NCBI RefSeq assembly: GCF_036038375.1
Contig: NZ_CP107935.1
Span: 6,758,001 to 6,822,000 of the forward strand
Length of the DNA: 64,000 nt
From: Streptomyces sp. NBC_00414
Lineage (GTDB): Bacteria > Actinomycetota > Actinomycetes > Streptomycetales > Streptomycetaceae
Reading direction: 5' to 3'
Each line of letters opens with the position of its first letter. Within the stretch, counting starts at the first letter, position 1. A model generated the notes under the pieces. The model had not been told where the DNA came from, did no database searches, and worked only from the letters and a program-made list of their open reading frames with translations. The position numbers were made by a program, and so were the translations under genes. Shown one piece after another: positions 44,601-53,643 of this stretch.

Positions 44601-44607
44601 TTGTTGG

Positions 44608-46680
44608 TTACGCGTTGACGGAGTCCTCCGCCTCGCTGGACTCCTCGGCCGCGTCCTCCGTGGTCGACCGCGGCGAAGGAATCTCGGCCGCGAGGCGAGA
44701 TTCCATCCGCACCCGCCGCTCGTCGGCCTTCGTGCACAGATCGTCGATCGCCCCGTTGAAGCGGACCATCGACGGCGGGTCGGAAGGACCGAGCAGGTGC
44801 TCCTTCAGAGCGGCACGGGCCGCCGTGAACTGGTCCTTCTCGGGCCGCCGGACCGACTCCAGAAGCGCCGGCACACCCTCCGCACCGGGAGACAGGACAA
44901 CCCCGGCGGACACCGTCGGGAACCCCGTACGGAACGCCGCCTCGGTCATCCCCGAGGTGTTCGCCACCGCGTACGGCTTCTCGCTCGACAGCCAGTCGGA
45001 CACGACCGACGACACATCGCTGACCAGCAGGTCCGCCTGGTTGAAGCAGGCGAAGATGCCCGGCCGCGCGTCCGTGATGATCTGGTGCTCCCACTCCGGG
45101 AAGGACGCCCAGTACGCCTTCTCCCAGGCCAGCGTGGCCTCGGTGATGGCGGCCTCGCGGTCGCCCCGGGGCGCGCCCTGGAGCAGCATCCGCTCCATCT
45201 CGTCGGCGCTGTTACGGAAGTCGGTGGAGGTCAGCTTGTCCAACTCGGCCGTACGGCGCACGAGTTCGGCGGCGGCGCCGGCCTCGGGACGGGCGCCCGA
45301 GCGCAGCGCGGCTGCCTCGCGGATCATCGCCTTGATGCGCTCGTTCGCGGCGCCCGCGCGCAGGTCGACGGAACCGGTCATCGGGTGCGGCTTGTAGAGC
45401 AGCCGTACACCGTCGTCGGCCAGCAGCTGCCGGACGATGTTCTCGCCGGCCAGGACCACCGAGGTGTTGCCGGGGTTGCCGTCCCAGCCCTCCCAGGTGG
45501 GGGCGTACAGCACGGTCGTGAACGTGCCGGTAGGCGCTCCCGAGTACGGGCGGATCGGCGCGAGCTGCGGGCGCCCGACCTCCACGATGTCCTTGTCCTC
45601 GACGCCGACCTCGGCCAGCGCGTACCGCTCGCGGGCCGCGGGACCGGCCACCCACACCTCGTCGTACGCCTTCGCGTACGGGTTGCAGGAGGAGAGCTTG
45701 TCGCTCTCACCGTGGTTGATGAAGGCGTGCTTGACCGTGGGGATGCGCAGGACCTGCGAGGTCTTCGCGGCGTTCGCCGGGTGCAGCATCATCTTCAGCG
45801 TCGAGTTCTCCAGCGAGAACATCGTCGAGACCTTCGGGAAGCAGATGACCGGCACGTCGGTGGCCTCGATCTTCTGCACCATGAACCGCTCGCGCAGCAC
45901 GATCAGCGGCTTCGCGTCGATGGCGGAGACCGTGGAGAGCCACATGTTCGCCTGGTACGCGGAGGTGGTGCCGCCGGAGAAGTACATGGCGACCGTCGGC
46001 CGGTAGTCGGCCAGCCAGTTGTCCAGCCACTCCATGACCTTCTGCTCGCTCAGGGCGCGCTTCTTCGGCAGCAGCCAGGTGGCGAGGTACGCCGTGCCGC
46101 CGCCGATCAGGACGAGGGCGACGCCGAGGCCGATGGCGCCCCACAGGGCGTCCTCGGTGGCCGCGGTGACCATCAGGCCGACCGTGGTCGGGACGGAGAA
46201 GGTCAGCAGACGGTGGCCGGGGCGGCGGGCCAGGATGCGCGGCGGCGCGGCGGTGAGGCGCAGTGCGGACGCGTCGATGTTCCGGGTGACGATCGGCAGC
46301 GTACGGGTGCGGCGGACCATGACCGCGGCGGCCTGGCAGGCGAAGTGCAGGGCGTAGAAGACGCACAGCCCGACCATCAGCGGCGCCTGCTCGCGGGTCG
46401 GGCTGATGCCGTCGATCCGCAGGAGCCCCACCAGGATGATCATGTCGCGCAGCAGCTGCCGGACCGTCGCGTCGAAGCGGACCTTGCCGAGCAGCGAGAG
46501 CAGTCCGGGATCCCGGTACTGCAGGAACACGTCGAGGGCGAGGCCCGCAGCGCTCGCGGCGATGAACACCGGGATGTTCGGCAGCAGAGCGGAGACGATC
46601 TGAGCCGTGAAGAGCGCGAACATCGAGAACAGCGTGAACAGCTGCACGATGCGGCGGGTGGCGAGTCCGGCGGAGGGCAC
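44608..46680 (-). CDS. Membrane protein with TagF-like CDP-glycerol glycerophosphotransferase domain
   Basis: 690 residues. Six or so hydrophobic segments cover about 5-220, then a cytoplasmic catalytic-like domain with the hallmarks of the TagF/Glyphos_transf family: INHGESDK (HGxxK region), YAPTWEG, YKPHPMTG, and DLLVSDVSSVVSDWL followed by KPYAVAN. This suggests polymerising or priming transfer of glycerol- or other polyol-phosphate, perhaps for a teichoic-acid-like wall polymer. GTG at 46680 has AGGAG 8 nt upstream and is preferred to a start at 46932 whose extra 84 residues look disordered. Acidic C-tail. No other wall-polymer genes adjoin it. Confidence 0.78.
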   Translation of the reverse strand: MPSAGLATRRIVQLFTLFSMFALFTAQIVSALLPNIPVFIAASAAGLALDVFLQYRDPGLLSLLGKVRFDATVRQLLRDMIILVGLLRIDGISPTREQAPLMVGLCVFYALHFACQAAAVMVRRTRTLPIVTRNIDASALRLTAAPPRILARRPGHRLLTFSVPTTVGLMVTAATEDALWGAIGLGVALVLIGGGTAYLATWLLPKKRALSEQKVMEWLDNWLADYRPTVAMYFSGGTTSAYQANMWLSTVSAIDAKPLIVLRERFMVQKIEATDVPVICFPKVSTMFSLENSTLKMMLHPANAAKTSQVLRIPTVKHAFINHGESDKLSSCNPYAKAYDEVWVAGPAARERYALAEVGVEDKDIVEVGRPQLAPIRPYSGAPTGTFTTVLYAPTWEGWDGNPGNTSVVLAGENIVRQLLADDGVRLLYKPHPMTGSVDLRAGAANERIKAMIREAAALRSGARPEAGAAAELVRRTAELDKLTSTDFRNSADEMERMLLQGAPRGDREAAITEATLAWEKAYWASFPEWEHQIITDARPGIFACFNQADLLVSDVSSVVSDWLSSEKPYAVANTSGMTEAAFRTGFPTVSAGVVLSPGAEGVPALLESVRRPEKDQFTAARAALKEHLLGPSDPPSMVRFNGAIDDLCTKADERRVRMESRLAAEIPSPRSTTEDAAEESSEAEDSVNA

Positions 46681-46992
46681 GGAATGGGCTCCTGCGAGGG
46701 GTGCGGCGGATGGGGGGAGGCGTGGAGGTCGGGCCTCGCCGTACCTCCCTGAAGCTCGTACGGGAGAGGCCGATCCCTGACCGTATGACCTCTGCGGGTC
46801 GCCTAGCAATCTTGCGTGAGAACTATCACCGGATTTGGGTTTAAAACGACGAGAAGCCGTGGGGTGCTCTCCCCTTTCCGCGTCGGCCCGCCCTTCCGCG
46901 TCCGCCCCTCGAAACGCGGGGGCGTCCGCCACCCACCGTCACGTAGATTGCACGGACCGGGCAGGTCGCAGGTCGGAACATTGGGGTACAGC
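46681..46992. other. Divergent promoter region TagF-like gene / proB
   Basis: 312 bp. AT-richer island at 46817-46856 (GTTTAAAAC) and a TAGATT -10 candidate for proB at 46944-46949. No gene is supported; open frames here belong to upstream extensions of the flanking genes. Confidence 0.45.
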
Positions 46993-48123
46993 GTGTCAGC
47001 GGCAAGCAGGCAGGGTGTCGTCGACGCCCGCAGAATCGTCGTCAAGGTGGGTTCCTCCTCCCTGACCACCGCGTCCGGGGGCCTCGACGCCGACCGCGTG
47101 GACGCCCTCGTCGACGTGCTCGCCAAATGCCGCAGCGGAGGCGAGCGGGAGGTCGTCCTCGTCTCGTCCGGCGCCATCGCCGCGGGCCTCGCCCCGCTGG
47201 GCCTGCGCCGCCGCCCCAAGGACCTCGCCCGCCAGCAGGCCGCCGCCAGCGTCGGCCAGGGCCTCCTCGTCGCCCGCTACACCGCCTCCTGCGCCCGGTA
47301 CGGCGTCCGGGTCGGCCAGGTGCTGCTCACCTCCGACGACATGAGCCGCCGGGCCCACCACCGCAACGCCTCCCGCACCCTCGACAAGCTGCTCGCGATG
47401 GGCGCCCTGCCGGTCGTCAACGAGAACGACACCGTGGCCACGGACGAGATCCGCTTCGGCGACAACGACCGCCTCGCGGCCCTCGTCGCCCATCTGGTCC
47501 GCGCGGACCTGCTGGTCCTGCTCTCCGACGTGGACGGCGTGTACGACGGCGACCCCAGCAGACCCGGTACGTCGCGGATAGCGGAAGTACGCACTCCGGC
47601 CGACCTCGCCCACGTCGACATCGGCAGTACGGGCAAGGCGGGCGTCGGCACCGGAGGCATGGTCACCAAGGTCGAGGCGGCCAGGATCGCGGCCGCGGCC
47701 GGCATCCCGGTGGTGCTGACCAGCGCGGTGCACGCCGCGGACGCCCTCACGGGACGGGACACCGGCACCTACTTCCACGCCACCGGCCGCCGCTCCGCCG
47801 ACCGGCTGCTGTGGCTCCAGCACGCGTCGACCCCGCAGGGTGCCCTCGTCCTCGACGACGGGGCCGTGCGCGCGGTCGTCGAGCGGCGTACGTCACTGCT
47901 GCCCGCGGGTATCGCGGGCGTCGAGGGCGACTTCACCGCGGGCGACCCCGTCGAACTGCGCGACGGCGCGGGGCGGGCGGTCGCCCGGGGACTGGTCAAC
48001 TTCGACGCCAAGGAGATCCCGCAGCTGATCGGGCGCTCCACGCACGAGCTGGCCCGCGAGCTGGGCCCCGCGTACGAACGCGAGGTCGTGCACCGGGACG
48101 ATCTGGTGCTGCTGAACCCGTGA
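46993..48123 (+). CDS. proB: Glutamate 5-kinase
   Basis: First enzyme of proline synthesis, phosphorylating glutamate. 376 residues: amino-acid kinase domain with VVKVGSSSLT, NENDTVATDEIRFGDNDRL and GTGGMVTKV, then a C-terminal PUA domain from about 285 (SLLPAGIAGVEGDF). GTG at 46993; TTG at 46981 in the same frame is an alternative. The PUA domain is the site of proline-feedback influence in the family. proA lies 825 nt downstream, separated by one small gene. Confidence 0.96.
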   Translation: MSAASRQGVVDARRIVVKVGSSSLTTASGGLDADRVDALVDVLAKCRSGGEREVVLVSSGAIAAGLAPLGLRRRPKDLARQQAAASVGQGLLVARYTASCARYGVRVGQVLLTSDDMSRRAHHRNASRTLDKLLAMGALPVVNENDTVATDEIRFGDNDRLAALVAHLVRADLLVLLSDVDGVYDGDPSRPGTSRIAEVRTPADLAHVDIGSTGKAGVGTGGMVTKVEAARIAAAAGIPVVLTSAVHAADALTGRDTGTYFHATGRRSADRLLWLQHASTPQGALVLDDGAVRAVVERRTSLLPAGIAGVEGDFTAGDPVELRDGAGRAVARGLVNFDAKEIPQLIGRSTHELARELGPAYEREVVHRDDLVLLNP

Positions 48124-48343
48124 CGGCCCGGCGCCTCCGCCCGGGCCGCCGCGACCCGTCGTGGCCGCGACCGTCAACAGGGCCCCGGCCGAAAAGAGTG
48201 GGGAACGCCGGACAAAGCCCCTGCGCGGAGGTGGACCTTCGGTAAAAGTGCCACGCGGCGCCTTCCCACCTGCTCAACTTTGTCTCAGGGAGACCCCCTC
48301 AGTCCGACAGTCCGAGCGGACCCATTGCGTAAAGGAGGCCGTC

Positions 48344-48811
48344 GTGAGACGAGTGCGCCCTGGGGCGGCGGCGTCCCGCGGTCTAGGCGGCTCCCGCGCG
48401 GCCGGCGAGGAACGGGCGCTCACCAGCGTCGCGGCCGGTGAGATGTACGAGGCCGAGGAGCCGCAGGACCTGCCGAGGCTGTGGCACGTCACGTTGAGCG
48501 TCTCGGGCGGCGAGGCCCCGCTGAAAGAGGTCAGGCGCGGTCTGGAGCAGCTCGCCCACGACCACCCCTTTCTGCTGACCAGCCGGTACGCCAACGACCA
48601 CGCGGAGATCCGCTACTGGGAGGAGGCCCGCGACCTGCACGACGCGGCCGCGGTCGCGCTGCGGCTGTGGGGCGAGCACCGCCAGACCGCGAAGCTGCCG
48701 CCCTGGGAGATCGTCGGCCTGGAGGTCATCGACCGCGAGACCTACCACCAGCGGATCGCGGAGGGGTACGGGCCGCTGCCCGCCACCCCCGTCGGCGTAC
48801 ACCCGTTCTGA
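48344..48811 (+). CDS. Conserved small protein between proB and proA
   Basis: 155 residues from GTG at 48344, which has AAAGGAGG directly upstream. The first ~40 residues are Arg/Ala-rich; the conserved part starts at DLPRLWHVTLSVSG and continues with RGLEQLAHDHPFLLTSRYANDHAEIRYWEEARDL, a compact alpha/beta fold with many aromatic and charged residues. No known motif. Family members recur beside proA in streptomycetes (from memory), so a link to proline metabolism is possible but unproven. Confidence 0.75.
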   Translation: MRRVRPGAAASRGLGGSRAAGEERALTSVAAGEMYEAEEPQDLPRLWHVTLSVSGGEAPLKEVRRGLEQLAHDHPFLLTSRYANDHAEIRYWEEARDLHDAAAVALRLWGEHRQTAKLPPWEIVGLEVIDRETYHQRIAEGYGPLPATPVGVHPF

Positions 48812-48911
48812 CCCCCGACCGGAATTCGACCGCCCCGCGGCCTCCGGGGTCCCTCGGGGCACACGCTTTCTCCGGCCATTTCAGGACCTGTCTCGCGGTG
48901 TGGGACAACGG

Positions 48912-48940
48912 CTGAACAGCTCTCGCGGGCGCACTACCCT
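48912..48940 (+). promoter_or_regulatory. proA promoter, leaderless
   Basis: CTGAAC (48912-48917), 17-nt spacer, TACCCT (48935-48940), then 7 nt to the ATG at 48948, without a ribosome-binding site. Confidence 0.6.
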
Positions 48941-48947
48941 GCGGGAT

Positions 48948-50234
48948 ATGACCACGCTCTCGCCGTACGACTCGATGTCCCCGGTCACCCAGGCCGCCTA
49001 CCGGGCCAAGAACGCCGCCGCCGACCTCGCTCCGCTGCCCCGGGCCGAGAAGGACGACGCGCTGCTCGCGATCGCGGACGCCCTTGAGGTCCGTACGAAC
49101 GAGATCGTCGAGGCCAACGCCAAGGACGTCGAGCGCGCCCGCGAGGCCGGCACCAGTGAGACCGTCATCGACCGGCTGACGCTCACCCCGGAGCGGATCC
49201 GCGCGATCGCCTCCGACGTGCGCGACGTGGTGGCGCTGCCCGACCCCGTCGGCGAGGTCGTCCGCGGCTCGACCCTGCCCAACGGCATCGACCTGCGGCA
49301 GGTCCGGGTCCCGCTCGGGGTCGTCGGCATCATCTACGAGGCCCGCCCGAACGTGACGGTCGACGCGGCGGCACTGTGCCTGAAGTCCGGGAACGCGGTG
49401 CTGCTGCGCGGCTCGTCCTCGGCGTACGAGTCCAACTCCGCCCTCGTGCGCGTCCTGCGCGACGCCGTCGGCGGTTCGGGCCTGCCCGCCGACGCCGTCC
49501 AGCTGGTGCCGGGCGACAACCGCGAGTCCGTACGGGAGCTGATGCGCGCCCGGGGCCTCGTCGACGTGCTCATCCCGCGCGGCGGCGCCTCCCTGATCCG
49601 CACCGTCGTCCAGGAGTCCACCGTCCCGGTCATCGAGACGGGCACCGGCAACTGCCATGTGTACGTCGACGCGCACGCCGACCTCGACATGGCGATCGAC
49701 ATCCTGATCAACTCCAAGGCGCAGCGGCCCAGCGTCTGCAACGCCGCCGAGACGCTCCTCGTCCACCAGGACATCGCGCCCACGTTCCTGCCGCGCGCCC
49801 TCGACGCCCTCGCGGAGGCCGGGGTCACCGTGCACGCCGACGAGCGCGTCCTCGCGTACGCCGGCGACTCCAAGGCCACCGTCGTCGAGGCGACGATCGA
49901 GGACTGGGAGACCGAGTACCTGTCGTACGACATCGCGGCGGCCGTCGTGGACTCGCTGGAGCGGGCCGTCGACCACATCCGGCTGTGGACCTCCGGGCAC
50001 ACCGAGGCGATCGTCACCACCTCGCAGCAGGCGGCCCGCCGTTTCACCCAGTTGGTGGATTCGACGACGGTGGCCGTGAACGCGTCCACGCGCTTCACGG
50101 ACGGCGGCCAGTTCGGCTTCGGCGCCGAGATCGGGATCTCCACCCAGAAGCTGCACGCGCGGGGGCCGATGGGGCTGCCGGAGCTGACGAGCACCAAGTA
50201 CATCGTCACGGGCGACGGGCACATCCGGCGCTGA
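48948..50234 (+). CDS. proA: Glutamate-5-semialdehyde dehydrogenase (gamma-glutamyl phosphate reductase)
   Basis: Second enzyme of proline synthesis, NADPH-dependent, 428 residues. The catalytic cysteine lies in RPSVCNAAETLLVH, and GVVGIIYEARPNVTVDAAALCLKSGNAVLLRGS marks the nucleotide-binding region. ATG at 48948 follows the promoter at leaderless distance; the longer frame from 48900 is not supported. Confidence 0.97.
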   Translation: MTTLSPYDSMSPVTQAAYRAKNAAADLAPLPRAEKDDALLAIADALEVRTNEIVEANAKDVERAREAGTSETVIDRLTLTPERIRAIASDVRDVVALPDPVGEVVRGSTLPNGIDLRQVRVPLGVVGIIYEARPNVTVDAAALCLKSGNAVLLRGSSSAYESNSALVRVLRDAVGGSGLPADAVQLVPGDNRESVRELMRARGLVDVLIPRGGASLIRTVVQESTVPVIETGTGNCHVYVDAHADLDMAIDILINSKAQRPSVCNAAETLLVHQDIAPTFLPRALDALAEAGVTVHADERVLAYAGDSKATVVEATIEDWETEYLSYDIAAAVVDSLERAVDHIRLWTSGHTEAIVTTSQQAARRFTQLVDSTTVAVNASTRFTDGGQFGFGAEIGISTQKLHARGPMGLPELTSTKYIVTGDGHIRR

Positions 50235-50307
50235 CCACGTCCGTCGCCGGCCGTCTCGCCAGGCGGGAGAATTTCCTTACCGTCTGCCCAAATTGACCAC
50301 CCCGGTC

Positions 50308-50313
50308 TACTCT
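50308..50313 (+). promoter_or_regulatory. -10 of a probable leaderless transcript
   Basis: TACTCT, 6 nt, GTG at 50320. The next gene has the same TACTCT-N6-start layout. Confidence 0.55.
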
Positions 50314-50319
50314 GGATCC

Positions 50320-50901
50320 GTGCCGGAGGACGTGGGGGGCACGCCGTTCCCTGACGGCTGGGAGCCCGACGACGACCGCGACCGCGGGGGTGCGGACGAA
50401 GAGTTCGCCTCCGTGGTCTTCGACGAGGCCTTCGTCAGGGCGGCCACGGTCCACGAACCGACCGCCGTCGAGCGTCTCCTGGCCGCCGCACAGGCGAGAG
50501 CGGAAGCCTCCGAGGCCGAGGCCCGCCGGGCGCACACCCGGGGCCTGCGAGGGGACGACGAGCTCTACGAGGACGGGTTCGGCCCCGACGGACGCGGCGA
50601 CTTCGGCCACGACCCGGATCTGGACGACCTGGACGACCGGGACGTCCTCTACGGCAGCCCGGGCACCTACGGGAAGCAGGCCCGCTGGCACCGTCCGGTG
50701 GCCTGGATGCTCGCCCTCGTGATGGGTATCGGCATGGTCGCGCTGGCTTTCGCGGCGGTCTACCGGGGCGCCTCGTCGAGCAGCGGGGACCAGGTCCCGC
50801 CGCCCGCCTCCACCGGTCTCGAACAGGGCGGCGGGGTGGGTCCCTCAGCCTCCGCCGACTACTCCCAGCCGGCCGTCTCGGCGGTGCCCCGCACTCCGTG
50901 A
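50320..50901 (+). CDS. Single-pass membrane protein with SVVFDE motif (short paralogue)
   Basis: 193 residues. A cytoplasmic acidic N-region holds EEFASVVFDEAFVRAATVHE at about residues 27-46, followed by an Ala/Glu/Arg-rich helix, a second acidic stretch, one transmembrane helix (about 130-150) and a short Ser/Pro-rich exterior tail. The same cytoplasmic motif occurs in the next gene, so the two are related at the N-terminus. Function unknown; the topology suggests a signalling or scaffolding role at the membrane. Confidence 0.72.
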   Translation: MPEDVGGTPFPDGWEPDDDRDRGGADEEFASVVFDEAFVRAATVHEPTAVERLLAAAQARAEASEAEARRAHTRGLRGDDELYEDGFGPDGRGDFGHDPDLDDLDDRDVLYGSPGTYGKQARWHRPVAWMLALVMGIGMVALAFAAVYRGASSSSGDQVPPPASTGLEQGGGVGPSASADYSQPAVSAVPRTP

Positions 50902-51034
50902 GAGTTCGGCGTGAACAGGTTTGAAGAGCCTCTCCCGCAGCCCGCGGGGCCGCTCCGGGACCTCGTGGTGAACCTGGTGAGAACCTGTCAGAACTTGTCG
51001 TGCAGCGGGGCGTTTACCTGAGGTCCAGGAGACC

Positions 51035-51040
51035 TACTCT
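51035..51040 (+). promoter_or_regulatory. -10 of a probable leaderless transcript
   Basis: TACTCT, 6 nt, ATG at 51047; TTTACC at 51013-51018 is a possible -35 with 16-nt spacing. Confidence 0.55.
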
Positions 51041-51046
51041 GAAAGT

Positions 51047-52114
51047 ATGGGCAGTCCTGGAGACCCACCTGAGGGGACGTCCGAGGGTGTACCCGGTGGT
51101 GGCGAGGAGGAGTACCGATCCGTCGTCTTCGACGAATCGTTCGTCCGCGCTGCCCGCCTCCAGGAGTTCTCCGCGCAGGAGCGGATCGGCGACCACACCC
51201 CGGCCGTCCGCCGCCGCCCCCCGATGCGCCGCGGTCTGTCCCGGCAGGCCCTGATCCTCGTCGTCCTGATCGCCGTGGCGTTCGGCACGGCGATCTACAT
51301 GGGCGTACGCCATCCGTACCAGACCCCCGCCGCGAAGCATCCCGAACCACTGCGGATGACGGTGATACCGCTCGCGCCGCAGAGCCGCGTACCCGGTTCG
51401 GCCGATGTGGACTCGCTGTACGCGCACAGCCCCGCCGACCAGTTCCGCATCGGCGCCGACGGCATCACGCTGCCCGCCTCCCGGCGCACCGCGCACTTCT
51501 CCGACAGCCAGGTCGTCACCGCGCTGACCACGGCGAAGGACTACCTCGTGGAGTCCGCGCTCGACCCGGACGTCCTCACCGGCGGCGCCAGCAGGTCCGT
51601 GCGGATACTGCTCGACCCGCAGCAGCTCGACCAGTTCGACCTGAGCTTCCGGAACCCGACCGCGGACGGACGGCACGCGCCGACCGGCTGGCTGGTGCGC
51701 TTCGACCCGGCGCGGACCGAGCTGGCCGACACCAAGGTCCGGGTGCAGGGCACGCTGACCGCCGCCGAGACGGACTCCGACACCCTTGAGGTCAGCGCCG
51801 ACCACACCTTCGTCTACGCGCTGCGGCCGCCCGGCTCGGACGAGAAGGCCGAGGCCTCGCTGTTCACCGTCCGGCGCGAGCTGCACTTCCGGTTCGACCG
51901 CGACGACCTGCGCATGCACCAGGCCGAGCTGCTCGTCTCCTACGTCCAGGCCGGGCCGCTGGCCTGCGCCGAGGACGCGACGAACCATCTGCGTCCGCTG
52001 CTCGCGGGGGAGACGGCCAGGGCGGGCGGGCCGGCCGGGACCGATCCGTTCGCCACCGGCAGTGCGACGGCGCTGTGCGGGTCGCTGGCGGCCAGCGCTC
52101 AGCCCAAGCTCTAG
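51047..52114 (+). CDS. Single-pass membrane protein with SVVFDE motif (long paralogue)
   Basis: 355 residues. N-terminal EEYRSVVFDESFVRAARLQE at about 22-41 matches the preceding gene, then an Arg/Pro-rich linker, one transmembrane helix (about 69-85) and a large extracytoplasmic domain of about 260 residues (SLYAHSPADQFRIGADGITLP ... VRRELHFRFDRDDLRMHQAEL) with two cysteines near the end (PLACAED, ALCGSL). The exterior domain is unrecognised. Tandem arrangement and shared motif suggest the pair arose by duplication with divergence of the outside parts. Confidence 0.75.
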   Translation: MGSPGDPPEGTSEGVPGGGEEEYRSVVFDESFVRAARLQEFSAQERIGDHTPAVRRRPPMRRGLSRQALILVVLIAVAFGTAIYMGVRHPYQTPAAKHPEPLRMTVIPLAPQSRVPGSADVDSLYAHSPADQFRIGADGITLPASRRTAHFSDSQVVTALTTAKDYLVESALDPDVLTGGASRSVRILLDPQQLDQFDLSFRNPTADGRHAPTGWLVRFDPARTELADTKVRVQGTLTAAETDSDTLEVSADHTFVYALRPPGSDEKAEASLFTVRRELHFRFDRDDLRMHQAELLVSYVQAGPLACAEDATNHLRPLLAGETARAGGPAGTDPFATGSATALCGSLAASAQPKL

Positions 52115-52418
52115 GCCGAGCCGGGCACTGAGCGGGGGGCGGGGGCATCGTGGTGATCCGTGGGCCCGGTGGGGGGTGTGGGGGCTGGGTGCGCCGTTCC
52201 CCGCGCCCCTGACGGGGCGCTGTGCGTGGGCCGGAGGCTGAGAGCTCCGTGCTGATCCGTGGGCCCGGTGGGGGCCGGCCGCGCCGTTCCCCGCGCCCCT
52301 GACGGGGGCGCGGGTGCGGCCTCGCTCCTGACAGGGCCCGGCCCTCGACGGGACCCTCGCTCCCGACGGGACCCTCGTCCCGACGGGGCGGACTCTCGTC
52401 CCCGTCGGGGACGAGGGG
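52115..52418. other. Repeat-containing gap before the M48 protease
   Basis: 304 bp between convergent genes: two dispersed element copies (52191-52209, 52281-52299), each preceded by TGATCCGTGGGCCCGGTGGGGG, so about 90 bp is duplicated, and a GACGGGACCCTCG direct repeat at 52340-52400. Confidence 0.7.
52191..52299 (-). repeat. Two dispersed element copies within a ~90-bp duplication
   Basis: GCGCCGTTCCCCGCGCCCC at 52191-52209 and 52281-52299, both followed by TGACGGGG. Confidence 0.8.
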
Positions 52419-53528
52419 TCAGGGAGTGCCGGGTGGGGGTGTGTCGTTCGGGTTGTCCTTGGAGGGGGGCTCGGTGTTGGCGCCGGGTCCCGTGCTGCTG
52501 CCGGTCGCGAAGCCGCCGAAGCCGCGTCGCACCCGGCCCCCGAGGTCCCCCGCACCACCCGCGATGTCGCTGACCAGCTTCATCAGCGGGTCCTTGGAGT
52601 TCTTCACGTCGGTGGCGTAGCTGGCAGCCGACTGGCGGAAGGAGTCCGTGACCGAGGTGTCCCCGTCCTCGTCCCGCCGCGGGTAGTGACCGTCCATGAT
52701 CCGCTGGTGGTCGCGGGACTCCGCCCACTTCTTCAGCTCGGCCGCGCGGACCGTGGTGAACGGGTGGGAGCGGGGCATCACGTTCAGGATCTTGAGCACG
52801 GAGTCGCGGAGGTCGCCGCCGGCCTCGTACTCCTCGGCCTGGGCGAGGAACGCGTCCACGTTCATCTCGTGCAGGTGGTTGCCGCCCGCGATCTTCATCA
52901 GGCCGCGCATCGAGGCCCGCAGGTCCTGGCCGACCAGCAGGCCCGCACGGTCCGCGGACAGCTCGGACTTGCGGAACCACTCGCGCAGGGCGGTCACGAT
53001 CGCCATGATCGCGAGGTTGCCGAGGGGGATCCACGCCACGCGCAGGGCGAGGCTGGTGAGGAAGAGCAGGATCGTGCGGTAGACGGAGTGGCCGGACAGC
53101 GCGTGGCCCACCTCGTGACCGACGACCGCCCGCATCTCCTCCTCGTCGAGCAGCTCGACGAGGCCGGTGGTGACGACGATGATCGGCTCGTCCAGGCCGA
53201 TGCACATCGCGTTCGGCTGGGGGTCCTGGTTGACGTACATCGGCGGGACCTTCTCCAGGTCCAGGATGTAACAGGCGTCGCGCAGCATCACGTTCAGGTG
53301 GGCGAACTGCGCGTCCGAGACGCGCACCGAGTCCGACAGGAACAACAGCCGCAGACTGCGCTCCGGAAGCAGGCCGCTGAGCGCCTTGAAGACCGTGTCG
53401 AAGCCGGTGAGCTTGCGCAGGGCGACCAGGGCCGAGCGGTCCGCGGGGTGCTCGTACGCCCGGGAGGAGATCCCTTCGAAGCGCCTGCGCTGCCTGCTCG
53501 GTACGTTCTCGTGGCTGTCTTCTGGCAT
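52419..53528 (-). CDS. M48-family zinc metallopeptidase
   Basis: 369 residues. The zinc site HEVGHALSGHS (HExxH) is preceded by LLDEEEMRAVVG and followed, about 70 residues later, by the third ligand region SELSADRAGLL. Two hydrophobic segments lie around the HExxH region (ILLFLTSLALRVAWIPL and LAIMAIVTAL). It lacks the four-helix HtpX layout at the N-terminus and has a Gly/Pro/Asn-rich disordered C-tail. A membrane-associated quality-control protease is a reasonable inference. ATG at 53528 with GGGGGA upstream. Confidence 0.85.
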   Translation of the reverse strand: MPEDSHENVPSRQRRRFEGISSRAYEHPADRSALVALRKLTGFDTVFKALSGLLPERSLRLLFLSDSVRVSDAQFAHLNVMLRDACYILDLEKVPPMYVNQDPQPNAMCIGLDEPIIVVTTGLVELLDEEEMRAVVGHEVGHALSGHSVYRTILLFLTSLALRVAWIPLGNLAIMAIVTALREWFRKSELSADRAGLLVGQDLRASMRGLMKIAGGNHLHEMNVDAFLAQAEEYEAGGDLRDSVLKILNVMPRSHPFTTVRAAELKKWAESRDHQRIMDGHYPRRDEDGDTSVTDSFRQSAASYATDVKNSKDPLMKLVSDIAGGAGDLGGRVRRGFGGFATGSSTGPGANTEPPSKDNPNDTPPPGTP

Positions 53529-53643
53529 GAGTCCCCCATGCGTTTGGTTGCCTTCTGCGCCCCCGAGGCGGGGACCAGCCTAGGCGGAGATACCTTGGAC
53601 GGGCAGTACGGCGAAGGAGTAGTAAGTCAAGGAGTAGTACGTC

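Larger units (their letters stand above)
44123..44607. other. Repeat-dense intergenic region between obg and the convergent gene
   Basis: 485 bp without a gene. Three copies of the dispersed element (44177-44195, 44250-44268, 44490-44508), partial copies near 44305 and 44365, and an internal duplication: GCAGCAAACGCACC at 44337-44350 and 44460-44473, and GGGCAAGCCCCGCCGGGC at 44374 and 44441. The obg/TagF terminator is at 44557-44600. Confidence 0.8.
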
